Part shown: positions 7,995-14,090 of the stretch, piece after piece
How positions within the stretch are numbered: the stretch's first letter is position 1
Layout: each line of letters starts with the position of its first letter
Assembly (NCBI GenBank): GCA_002418685.1
Contig: DIEP01000089.1
Span: forward strand, 1 to 14,297
DNA from: Ignavibacteria bacterium UBA5771
GTDB lineage: Bacteria > Bacteroidota > Ignavibacteria > Kapaibacteriales > UBA2268
DNA: 14,297 bases
Direction: 5' to 3'
The notes under the pieces: generated by a model
What the model was told of the DNA's origin: nothing
The model's database searches: none
What the model saw: only the letters and a program-made list of their open reading frames with translations
Program-made: the position numbers and the translations under genes

Positions 7995-9251
7995 ATGGAT
8001 TCAGCAAGTCAAGCACAAAAACGCATATATAAATTAGTTGAAGAAATCGCGAGCCAAAAATTTCTTGATGAAAGAACATTTTTGCAAAATTTGGTCCAAC
8101 AAGTAGTCGATAGTCCTGAATTTCAAATAGTTGGCGGTAGGATTTGGGAACTAATGCCTAATGATAAAACTTATCGGCTTTTATTTCAATATGGAAATGT
8201 AAATAAAATCCCCGATAATTACATTATGAATATAGACGAACAGCCGATTTTAAAGGAATTGCATATTGAAAAGACCAAACTTCAAGAGGAAACTGACGAG
8301 ATTTTAAAAGAGAGCGGCATCTTTATCTATTCAGCAACGGGAGTTGGCGAGATAGTGCGAACAAAATGGGGACGCTTTTATGAATATGTTCTGGGGTTCA
8401 ATGCACCTGAAATTCTCCAAAGTTTTTATGACACATTATCGATTATAAGCACAATTGCGTCTTCAAGGTTGCACGATTTCCGTTTAATTCAGAGCCATGA
8501 AAAAATTCGCGAAGACGTTGCACGAGCTGCTGAGATTCAAAGGAATTTGCTTCCTGACCACTCAATTAATTTTTCTGACTTTGAAATTTATGGAATTTGC
8601 GTTCCTGATAGCGATGTAGGGGGCGATTTTTTTGATTATATACCAAGTTTGGAAACAGAAGAAAACCGTCTTGCCGTTGTTATAGGAGACGCTTCGAGCA
8701 AAGGCTTGACTGCTGCAATTCAAGCATTGTTTGTCTCGGGAGCTCTTTCAATGGCTCATAAATTTACTCCACAAATCTCGAGTCTTATGTACCACTTGAA
8801 TAATCTTGTCTATGAAACATTCCCATTGGAGAGATTTCTTACTACGTTCTATTGCGAGATTTCTGAATCTTCAAATAGGCTTGTGCTTTATGCAAATGCG
8901 GGGCATACTGAGCCACTATATTATAGACGCGAAAGTGAGAAGTTTAAGCTCCTTCCTTCCACAGGCGGAATTCTCGGGTTGGTTCCAAATCAGAAATTTA
9001 ATATCGAGAATATTCGGATGAAAGTCGGAGACATTCTTGTTCTGCTTACCGATGGAGTGCTCGAATCCCAAAATGAAAAGGATGAATTCTTTGGATATGA
9101 TAGACTTAAAGGATTAATACAGAAATATCGAGATTATAGTTCCAAAGAAATTGCCATGCATATACTCGAAGAAGTGCAAACATTTTCTGCCCGTTCCAAA
9201 TTCAACGATGACAGAACTTTAATCATTATAAAACGAACAGGAACAGTTTAA
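7995..9251 (+). CDS. SpoIIE/RsbU-type PP2C serine phosphatase with an N-terminal sensor-like region
   Basis: Metal-dependent protein phosphatase of 418 aa, soluble (no signal peptide or membrane segment). Residues 1-165 form an N-terminal region that looks GAF-like (predicted by character only), joined by a helix (about 160-187, ending AAEIQRNLLP) to the catalytic domain (about 195-415). PP2C motifs are present in order: VGGDFFDY with metal-binding Asp211 and Asp214, GDASSKG with Asp232 (usually GDVSGKG), YANAGHTEPLYY (299-310), GGILGLVP (324-331), LLTDGVLES with Asp353, FFGYDRL, and NDDRT with Asp405/Asp406. The metal-binding aspartates are intact, so it should be active. Family members dephosphorylate STAS-type anti-sigma antagonists or other regulators; no such partner is encoded here. 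Its start lies 4 bp after dapA. Confidence 0.92.
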   Translation: MDSASQAQKRIYKLVEEIASQKFLDERTFLQNLVQQVVDSPEFQIVGGRIWELMPNDKTYRLLFQYGNVNKIPDNYIMNIDEQPILKELHIEKTKLQEETDEILKESGIFIYSATGVGEIVRTKWGRFYEYVLGFNAPEILQSFYDTLSIISTIASSRLHDFRLIQSHEKIREDVARAAEIQRNLLPDHSINFSDFEIYGICVPDSDVGGDFFDYIPSLETEENRLAVVIGDASSKGLTAAIQALFVSGALSMAHKFTPQISSLMYHLNNLVYETFPLERFLTTFYCEISESSNRLVLYANAGHTEPLYYRRESEKFKLLPSTGGILGLVPNQKFNIENIRMKVGDILVLLTDGVLESQNEKDEFFGYDRLKGLIQKYRDYSSKEIAMHILEEVQTFSARSKFNDDRTLIIIKRTGTV

Positions 9252-9279
9252 AGAATTCGCATCATTAATTTAGCAAATT

Positions 9280-9435
9280 TATCATTACGAGGACGTCTGC
9301 CCCACAAAGAAGGGAACACCCCCCTGCCCCCTCTTACGAAGAGGGGGAGATAGAAAAGTTTACCCTCTTACGAAGAGGGGATAAAGGGGTGTTCCTCCCC
9401 TGATTGCTTCGCTCGAATACAAGTCCACAATGACA
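9280..9435. repeat. Palindromic repeat element, copy 2 (two hairpin units)
   Basis: Starts 28 bp after the phosphatase stop. Inner inverted ends are GAACACCCC (9314-9322) and GGGGTGTTC (9386-9394). Between them are two hairpin units of the CCTCTTACGAAGAGG type whose CTTACG starts at 9333 and 9367, exactly 34 bp apart. Outer ends TATCATTACG (9280-9289) and CACAATGACA (9426-9435) are decayed forms of the perfect terminal repeat seen in copy 3. This element is the first half of a larger block duplicated at 11141-11520. Confidence 0.85.
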
Positions 9436-9562
9436 TTGCAAAGTAGGTCAACAATATTATTTTTTTTCAGCGATTTTTTATAAAAAAAATATTTATTTAT
9501 TTCAATTTTATTTTATAACTTCGCATTTTAATCGTAGAGCAATTAGCTAAATGAAGAAATAC

Positions 9563-9589
9563 AAACCTTCGTTTCGCGGGCAGAGGTTT
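9563..9589 (+). promoter_or_regulatory. Candidate operator: AAACCT-N15-AGGTTT inverted repeat, copy A
   Basis: Half-sites at 9563-9568 and 9584-9589 are 21 bp apart start to start, about two helical turns, and the second overlaps the first base of the -35 box. The same arrangement is kept at 11456-11482. It could be bound by a dimeric regulator; no regulator gene is adjacent. Confidence 0.4.
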
Positions 9590-9617
9590 TGAAATAAATA
9601 AATTTGTAATTTATATT
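9589..9617 (+). promoter_or_regulatory. Sigma70-like promoter for the lipoprotein gene
   Basis: TTGAAA (9589-9594) and TATATT (9612-9617) are separated by 17 bp, the optimal spacing, and lie about 30 bp before the ATG. The same boxes with the same spacing are kept in copy B at 11482-11510. A TAnnTTTG match (9599-9606) is also present, but it is not kept in copy B, so the sigma70-like reading is preferred. Confidence 0.5.
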
Positions 9618-9646
9618 TTTTTAAAAATATCAATAAGGAATTCAAA

Positions 9647-11062
9647 ATGTTAAATCAATCAATTCTGAATAATATCCTTTCAAAAATAGTTATTAGACTG
9701 TGTGTTTTATCTGCATTTTGTTTGATATTTGCTTCATGTTCATTTTCTTCTACAAGTAAGGCACAAAATAATAATGAACCAAACAATTATAATAGTGAAG
9801 AATTTCCTCCAAATAACATGGGCGGGGCCATAACTATAACAAATGACAGCACAAAGAAATTTCAATCGGACACTTTCAAAATAAATAGTGGTTGCGTTAT
9901 TAAATATATTGACTTAAAACATCTAAAAAATAATATTGACTCAAGCAAGCAAAACACTCTAATTCATTTTTGGACAACTATGGATTCAGGAAAAACTGAT
10001 TTTTCTAAATGGATTGAAATCAAGAAATTAAATAACTTTAACACAATAATAATATCAGTAGATATAGGTTCAAGTGATCAAATAGATCTTCTAAGAAGGT
10101 ATTTAACTGCAAAGGGTTTCATCGATACATCCTATATAATTTATGAAAAATATGAAAATGGCTGGGCTGCATTTAGTGAAATGAAAAGCCACAAAAAATT
10201 GATGAGTTTTATTCATTCCGTCGATACATCTTATAGTAAGATTCAAATACCATATACAATTGCGATTAATAAAAATAATGAAGTTGTGTATAGAAAATCA
10301 GGTGAAATCGATATCAAGGAGATAGCTGAACTTAATGAAAAAATAAACAAACAAAATTTACCTTCTTTAGGTTTAGCATTTAAAGGTTCAAAAGATTCTG
10401 ATACTTTTGAAAAAAGTGAAGATAAAGAAGACATCGAAAAATTAAAAGAGGAGATTTCGCAATATTTATCGTTCGCAGGTGGCATAAATACAGACGAATT
10501 TAAGAATTTAGTAATATCCGACTCGATTTGTAAGACAACTATTCTTACAACAAAGGACTTAAAAAATATTTTAAAGCAAAATAAAGGAAAGAAAATATTA
10601 ATGCATATTTGGGGTATATGGTGTCCAACTACTGCATTAGGTATTCTCGACATAAAAAAATTAATTCCAACAGATTCCAGCTATAAACTTTTGTTGATTA
10701 GCGCTGATATGAAAACAGATGCGCAAATTGATTTAATTAGAAAATATTTATACAAAAATGGTATAAATATACCCATATATATCATAGATAATGAATTTAA
10801 ATCAATTGACGATATGCCTAAATTTGCAAAATTTAAACATGTTATTAAGTTTATAAATGTTTTTGATAAAGATTATGATCAAACTGCCTTACCTTATACA
10901 GCGATACTTGATGAAAATAGCAATATTATATATAAGAGAGTATTGGAAGTTCAAGTTGAAGATTTATCTCCCGTAGAAATAGAAACATTAAATGATGAGG
11001 TCAATAAAAAATATGGCACAATGGAAGTCGAGAAAATTAAGGAAATATTAAAGCAGAAATAA
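9647..11062 (+). CDS. Lipoprotein with two tandem thioredoxin-like domains lacking CxxC
   Basis: Predicted envelope lipoprotein of 471 aa. The signal ends in the lipobox FAS-Cys31 and is followed by an Asn-rich linker (about 40-58). Two similar thioredoxin/TlpA-like domains follow. Domain 1 (about 84-235) has LIHFWTTMDSGK at 105-116, DQIDLLRRYL at 144-153 and a cis-proline site IPYTIA at Pro202. Domain 2 (about 295-455) has LMHIWGIWCPTTALG at 318-332, DAQIDLIRKYL at 358-368 and LPYTAI at Pro416. TlpA/ResA enzymes carry WCxxC here. Domain 2 keeps only Cys326 and domain 1 neither, so disulfide exchange is unlikely and a binding or structural role is more plausible. AAGGAA lies 6 nt before the ATG. 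The gene sits between the two copies of a duplicated promoter block. The thioredoxin-like fold is inferred from motifs. Confidence 0.75.
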   Translation: MLNQSILNNILSKIVIRLCVLSAFCLIFASCSFSSTSKAQNNNEPNNYNSEEFPPNNMGGAITITNDSTKKFQSDTFKINSGCVIKYIDLKHLKNNIDSSKQNTLIHFWTTMDSGKTDFSKWIEIKKLNNFNTIIISVDIGSSDQIDLLRRYLTAKGFIDTSYIIYEKYENGWAAFSEMKSHKKLMSFIHSVDTSYSKIQIPYTIAINKNNEVVYRKSGEIDIKEIAELNEKINKQNLPSLGLAFKGSKDSDTFEKSEDKEDIEKLKEEISQYLSFAGGINTDEFKNLVISDSICKTTILTTKDLKNILKQNKGKKILMHIWGIWCPTTALGILDIKKLIPTDSSYKLLLISADMKTDAQIDLIRKYLYKNGINIPIYIIDNEFKSIDDMPKFAKFKHVIKFINVFDKDYDQTALPYTAILDENSNIIYKRVLEVQVEDLSPVEIETLNDEVNKKYGTMEVEKIKEILKQK

Positions 11063-11140
11063 ATAAGATAGATGAGCCTCAATGTTTAATGATTATTCAC
11101 TACCGAATATATTTTGCTCTATCATTGTGCGAAATGAATC

Positions 11141-11330
11141 TGTCATTGCGAGGACGTCTGCCCCACCAAGAGGGGAACACCCCCCTGCCCCCTCTTATGA
11201 AGAGGAGGAGATAGTGGAGTTTCCGTTCTTATGAAGAGGGGGAGATAGTGGAGTTTCCCCTCTTATGAAGAGGGGATAAAGGGATGTTCCTCCCCTGATT
11301 GTTTCGCTCGAATACAAGTTCGCAATGACA
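11141..11330. repeat. Palindromic repeat element, copy 3 (three hairpin units) with perfect terminal inverted repeats
   Basis: The outer ends are a perfect 10-bp inverted repeat, TGTCATTGCG (11141-11150) and CGCAATGACA (11321-11330), which define a 190-bp element. Nested inside are GAACACCCC (11175-11183) and GGGATGTTC (11281-11289, one mismatch). The core holds three CTTATGAAGAGG units starting at 11194, 11228 and 11262, a period of exactly 34 bp, against two units in copy 2. It begins 78 bp after the lipoprotein stop. Nothing coding was seen in 11063-11533. Confidence 0.88.
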
Positions 11331-11455
11331 TTTCAAAGTAGGTCAACAATATTATTTTTTTCATCGATTTTTTATAAAAAAATATTTATTTATTTCAATT
11401 TTATTTTATAACTTCGCATTTTAATTGGAAAGCAATTAGCTAAATGCGGAAATAC

Positions 11456-11482
11456 AAACCTTTGTTTCGCGGGCAGAGGTTT
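11456..11482 (+). promoter_or_regulatory. Candidate operator: AAACCT-N15-AGGTTT inverted repeat, copy B
   Basis: Half-sites at 11456-11461 and 11477-11482, again 21 bp apart and touching the -35 box. One base of the loop differs from copy A while both half-sites are unchanged. The blocks are so alike overall that this conservation alone is weak evidence of function. Confidence 0.4.
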
Positions 11483-11510
11483 TGAAATAAATTAATTTGT
11501 AATTTATATT
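11482..11510 (+). promoter_or_regulatory. Sigma70-like promoter for the beta-barrel-like gene
   Basis: TTGAAA (11482-11487), 17 bp, then TATATT (11505-11510), ending 23 bp before the ATG at 11534. Same layout as copy A at 9589-9617, so the two exported-protein genes probably respond to the same signal. Confidence 0.5.
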
Positions 11511-11533
11511 TTTTAAAAATATATAGGTTTTTT

Positions 11534-12079
11534 ATGAAAAAAGTCATTTTCTTTTCGCTCTTTATAATTTGCTTCTCTAATGCTTTTATTTATGCACAGA
11601 GTGATACAACTCTGACCATCACGAATACTCACCATGAAAACAGTGCATGGGATACTCAGTTCTTTATTTCTTACGATAATTTAAGTAATTCGCAAGGCGA
11701 CAATTATTTTGTAGGAGGTGGAGTTTCAATTTATGATAATCGACGATTATTAGGTTTAAATGTTACAATCCTCTTCCCCGTTGGCGACAAAAGTATTGAT
11801 TTCACAAGTGTAGGTAATTTTTCTCTCGGAACTAAACTTTTTACACACAACAGTACTATTATAAAAGATTTGTCTATATGTTTTATTCCTGAAATTGGTG
11901 CCTCATATCTGATTATGGATTTCCAAAATAGGACAGAGGATTACACAGGTTTTTATGGGTCTATGGGAATAGAATGTAAGTATAAGTTTTTATTTTTAAA
12001 TATTAAAGCAGGACCAATGTTTTCAACAGGACCCTACAATTTTAATCACGCGGGTGCCAATTTAGGAGTATGCTTTTAA
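11534..12079 (+). CDS. Small exported beta-barrel-like outer-membrane protein, function unknown
   Basis: Hypothetical protein of 181 aa. Residues 1-21 form a signal peptide (MKK, hydrophobic core, cleavage near IYA-Q). The mature part has alternating short hydrophobic strands and glycine-rich turns: FFISYDNL, NYFVGGGVSIYD, LLGLNVTILFPVG, NFSLGTKLF, ICFIPEIGASYLIMDF, GFYGSMGIECKYKFLFLNIKAGPMF. It ends in NLGVCF, an aromatic C-terminal residue as is typical of outer-membrane barrels. About eight strands would fit a small OmpA/OmpX-sized barrel, but no specific family is recognised. The start ATG has no strong Shine-Dalgarno (TATAGG lies upstream). It shares a duplicated promoter block with the lipoprotein gene upstream, suggesting the two products are expressed together in the envelope. 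Confidence 0.65.
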   Translation: MKKVIFFSLFIICFSNAFIYAQSDTTLTITNTHHENSAWDTQFFISYDNLSNSQGDNYFVGGGVSIYDNRRLLGLNVTILFPVGDKSIDFTSVGNFSLGTKLFTHNSTIIKDLSICFIPEIGASYLIMDFQNRTEDYTGFYGSMGIECKYKFLFLNIKAGPMFSTGPYNFNHAGANLGVCF

Positions 12080-12116
12080 AATATTTTTAAAATCAGAAAG
12101 TTAATATTACGGGATC

Positions 12117-12157
12117 AGGGTACATTTTTGTTTTAAAAAGAAATAAGAGTGTACCCT
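12117..12157. terminator. Inverted repeat between convergent genes, possible bidirectional terminator
   Basis: A perfect 8-bp inverted repeat, AGGGTACA (12117-12124) and TGTACCCT (12150-12157), encloses a 25-nt loop that itself contains TTTTT and AAAAA runs able to extend the pairing. It lies between the end of the plus-strand barrel-like gene and the end of the minus-strand phosphoesterase gene. There is no long U-tract directly after the stem, so terminator function is only inferred from position. Confidence 0.4.
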
Positions 12158-12209
12158 TAACATTTTCCAGGAACAAGGGATGCGCATAGCAAAGTGGCAT
12201 TCGCAATCA

Positions 12210-13217
12210 TTATACTATTTGCTGTATATTCCGAAGCACTGTGTCAATTGCATTATCCATTGATTGGGATTTGAGGGTTATACCTGCTGCATTAATATGA
12301 CCACCCCCTCCAAGTGCAAATGCAACTTTTTGAACATTATAATCATCTTTAGACCGCAGCGATATTTTAAATTCTCCACGTTGATAAACTTCCGAAATTA
12401 ATATCCCAATTTTTACTTTTTCAATTGAAAGCGTTTTCTCAACAAAAAATTCTGTATCACGATAATTCGTTTGCGTCTCACGAAAATCTTTCTCACTTAG
12501 CGCCATCAGACACACTTTACCTTGATATAAAAGCTTTAAGTTCGATAATGCCCTCCCAAGCAACCGCATTTGAGTAAATGAATTTTGATTATATACATTT
12601 TCATAGAGGTAATTAGGATTTGCTCCTCCTTCAATTAATTCCGCGATGATGCGGTGGAGAACAGCAGTAGTTTTGGGAAAACGGAAATTCCCCGTATCTG
12701 TTGCAATTGCCACATAAAGTGCTTCAGCAATAGCTTTTGTTAACTTGAAATCGCTAATTTGCGAAAATATCCTCCAAATTAACTCGCCTGTTGAAGATGA
12801 ATTTGAATCAATCAAGCTATTATTACTATTGATATTCATACCAATATGATGGTCAATTACTATTTTCTGTGCGTTAGCCTCCTGCAACTCATCTGCAAGC
12901 ATGACAGAACGGGAATAATCGTTCATATCTTCGAGAATGATTAAATCGGCTTGCTTGATGTGGTGGAGATTTGTTTTGGGATTAAATTTCAGAATTTTAT
13001 TAGCACCTTCAAGGAATTGCATATTTTTCGGGACATCATCAGCAATAATTATCAAGGCGTCTTTGTTATTTATTTTAAAATAATTCCACAGAGCAAGTGC
13101 AGAACCAATGGCATCCCCATCGGGATTAAAGTGAGTAGAAATAATTATTTTCTTAGAATTATCAAAAATCTTGATAATTTCGTTTATATTATTTATGATA
13201 TTTGAATTATTATTCAT
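12210..13217 (-). CDS. nrnA: DHH/DHHA1 phosphoesterase, NrnA type (nanoRNase / pAp phosphatase)
   Basis: Manganese-dependent phosphoesterase of 335 aa, predicted to degrade very short RNA oligonucleotides and/or dephosphorylate 3'-phosphoadenosine 5'-phosphate, possibly also linear dinucleotides, in the cytoplasm. The DHH domain (about 15-190) shows STHFNPDGDAIGS with His29, Asp33 and Asp35, LILEDMND with Asp97, the namesake Asp122-His123-His124 (VIDHH), and ATDTGNFRFPKTT with Asp174. The C-terminal DHHA1 domain (about 230-335) has the substrate-binding GGGGHINAAG at 303-312. All motifs are intact and the length is normal. The N-terminus is Asn/Ile-rich. It diverges from the PASTA gene with only 58 bp between them. 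The exact substrate cannot be told from sequence; a relationship to the cyclic-di-AMP hydrolase GdpP is limited to the catalytic domain. Confidence 0.92.
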   Translation of the reverse strand: MNNNSNIINNINEIIKIFDNSKKIIISTHFNPDGDAIGSALALWNYFKINNKDALIIIADDVPKNMQFLEGANKILKFNPKTNLHHIKQADLIILEDMNDYSRSVMLADELQEANAQKIVIDHHIGMNINSNNSLIDSNSSSTGELIWRIFSQISDFKLTKAIAEALYVAIATDTGNFRFPKTTAVLHRIIAELIEGGANPNYLYENVYNQNSFTQMRLLGRALSNLKLLYQGKVCLMALSEKDFRETQTNYRDTEFFVEKTLSIEKVKIGILISEVYQRGEFKISLRSKDDYNVQKVAFALGGGGHINAAGITLKSQSMDNAIDTVLRNIQQIV

Positions 13218-13232
13218 AATTTGATGTTTTGA

Positions 13233-13238
13233 ATTATA
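13233..13238 (-). promoter_or_regulatory. Possible -10 box for nrnA
   Basis: TATAAT on the minus strand (ATTATA on plus) lies 15 bp before the nrnA ATG in the 58-bp divergent gap. No good -35 box sits at standard spacing. If used, the leader would be only about 9 nt long. Confidence 0.28.
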
Positions 13239-13275
13239 GCTAAACGTTTTTTACATTCTTAAATTTCATAGAACA

Positions 13276-14004
13276 TTGGAATTCAAAAAATTATTACCTT
13301 ATTTGGAAGTATCGGCTGCCTTTATTGGCGTTGTTTTAATTATATTTTTAATATTTGATAATTGGGTGCTTCCCTCAATTGTTAAAGATAGAAAGATTGT
13401 CAAAGTCCCGAATTTGATTGGCGTTCCATCAAACAATGCAATTCAACTACTCGACGATAATGGGCTGGAATATACGATTGTAAGCCAACAATATAGCGAT
13501 GCATACCCGAAAGATTATGTTATTAAGCAAGTCCCCGCACCCGGCACACAAGTGAAGGAATCCCGCCAAGTGCTTCTTACGTTAAGCAAGGGAAAAGAAG
13601 ACACTAATGCCCCGAATGTAATTGGGCAGTTCGAAAGTTACGCACGCAATATCATCTCAAATGCGGAATTGAGCGTTGGCAATGTAATTTATGTGAAAAG
13701 CGACTCAATACCCAAAGGCATCGTAATTTCACAAAATCCTCCTCCGGGCAGCTCTGTTTCGATTGGTGGAAATATTGATATTACTATCAGCGAGGGACCC
13801 GAAGAGAAGGTAATTATCCCTGATTTAACGGGCAAATCATTATCGGATGCAGAAAATTTACTTATAGAAATTGACCTCAAAGTTGGTATTGTTTCCTATA
13901 TTAGAAGTGAAACATTTCTACCAAATACAATAATAAGGCAATCTCCAATTCCAGGAGAAACAGTTCCCAAAGGCACTGCTGTAAATATAGTTATATCGCG
14001 GTAA
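13276..14004 (+). CDS. Single-pass membrane protein with three PASTA domains
   Basis: Envelope protein of 242 aa. A short cytoplasmic N-terminus (MEFKKLLPYLE) is followed by one membrane segment (about 12-28) and then three PASTA repeats outside the membrane: about 40-105 (VPNLIGVPSNNAIQLLDD...VIKQVPAPGTQV), 111-174 (APNVIGQFESYARNII...VISQNPPPGSSV) and 178-242 (IPDLTGKSLSDAENLL...IIRQSPIPGETV). PASTA domains bind peptidoglycan fragments in Ser/Thr kinases and penicillin-binding proteins. Here no kinase or transpeptidase domain is attached, so it may be an envelope anchor or a partner of another protein. The start must be TTG 13276: the in-frame stop TAG is at 13237-13239 and no ATG or GTG lies between. 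No Shine-Dalgarno is visible. Hits to PASTA should be unambiguous; function is not known. Confidence 0.88.
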   Translation: MEFKKLLPYLEVSAAFIGVVLIIFLIFDNWVLPSIVKDRKIVKVPNLIGVPSNNAIQLLDDNGLEYTIVSQQYSDAYPKDYVIKQVPAPGTQVKESRQVLLTLSKGKEDTNAPNVIGQFESYARNIISNAELSVGNVIYVKSDSIPKGIVISQNPPPGSSVSIGGNIDITISEGPEEKVIIPDLTGKSLSDAENLLIEIDLKVGIVSYIRSETFLPNTIIRQSPIPGETVPKGTAVNIVISR

Positions 14005-14054
14005 AGTCGAGAATTGGCATAGCTAAGTAGAACATAATTATTTTAAAAACTAAC

Positions 14055-14090
14055 TCTTCCCCTTCTATCAAGAAGCGGATAGAGGGTGCG
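14055..14090. repeat. Palindromic repeat element, copy 4 (single decayed unit), possible terminator
   Basis: Read on the minus strand this is CGCACCCTCTATCC followed by GCTTCTTGATAGAAGGGG, a diverged single unit of the family seen at 4646-4680. It forms a hairpin with arms 14060-14069 and 14078-14086 (TCTATC/GATAGA plus CCC/GGG, one bulge). It lies directly after the minus-strand TPR gene's stop and downstream of the PASTA gene, so it could serve both as a terminator. Confidence 0.55.

Larger units (their letters stand above)
9436..9626 (+). repeat. Duplicated upstream (promoter) block, copy A
   Basis: These roughly 190 bp recur at 11331-11522. By eye there are about nine substitutions and three single-base differences in homopolymer runs. 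Similarity begins at the left end of the adjoining palindromic element and stops just before each gene's ribosome-binding region. The block holds the TTAGCTAA palindrome (9543-9550), the AAACCT/AGGTTT inverted repeat (9563-9589) and a promoter (9589-9617). With the repeat before it, it accounts for the 395-bp gene-free stretch 9252-9646. Confidence 0.9.
11331..11522 (+). repeat. Duplicated upstream (promoter) block, copy B
   Basis: Near-identical to 9436-9626 and in the same orientation, ending about 12 bp before the start of the beta-barrel-like gene. It keeps the TTAGCTAA palindrome (11436-11443), the candidate operator (11456-11482) and the promoter. The two blocks are direct repeats about 1.9 kb apart, with exactly one gene between them. 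Confidence 0.9.

Noticed and set aside
10243..10653. Open frame of 136 codons on the minus strand inside the lipoprotein gene
   Set aside because: Composition reflects the antisense of an AT-rich Lys/Asn/Ile-rich gene; no start signal and no recognisable domain.
12181..12200. ATGCGCAT palindrome near the end of nrnA as a regulator site
   Set aside because: An isolated 8-bp palindrome with no second copy near a promoter in the window.
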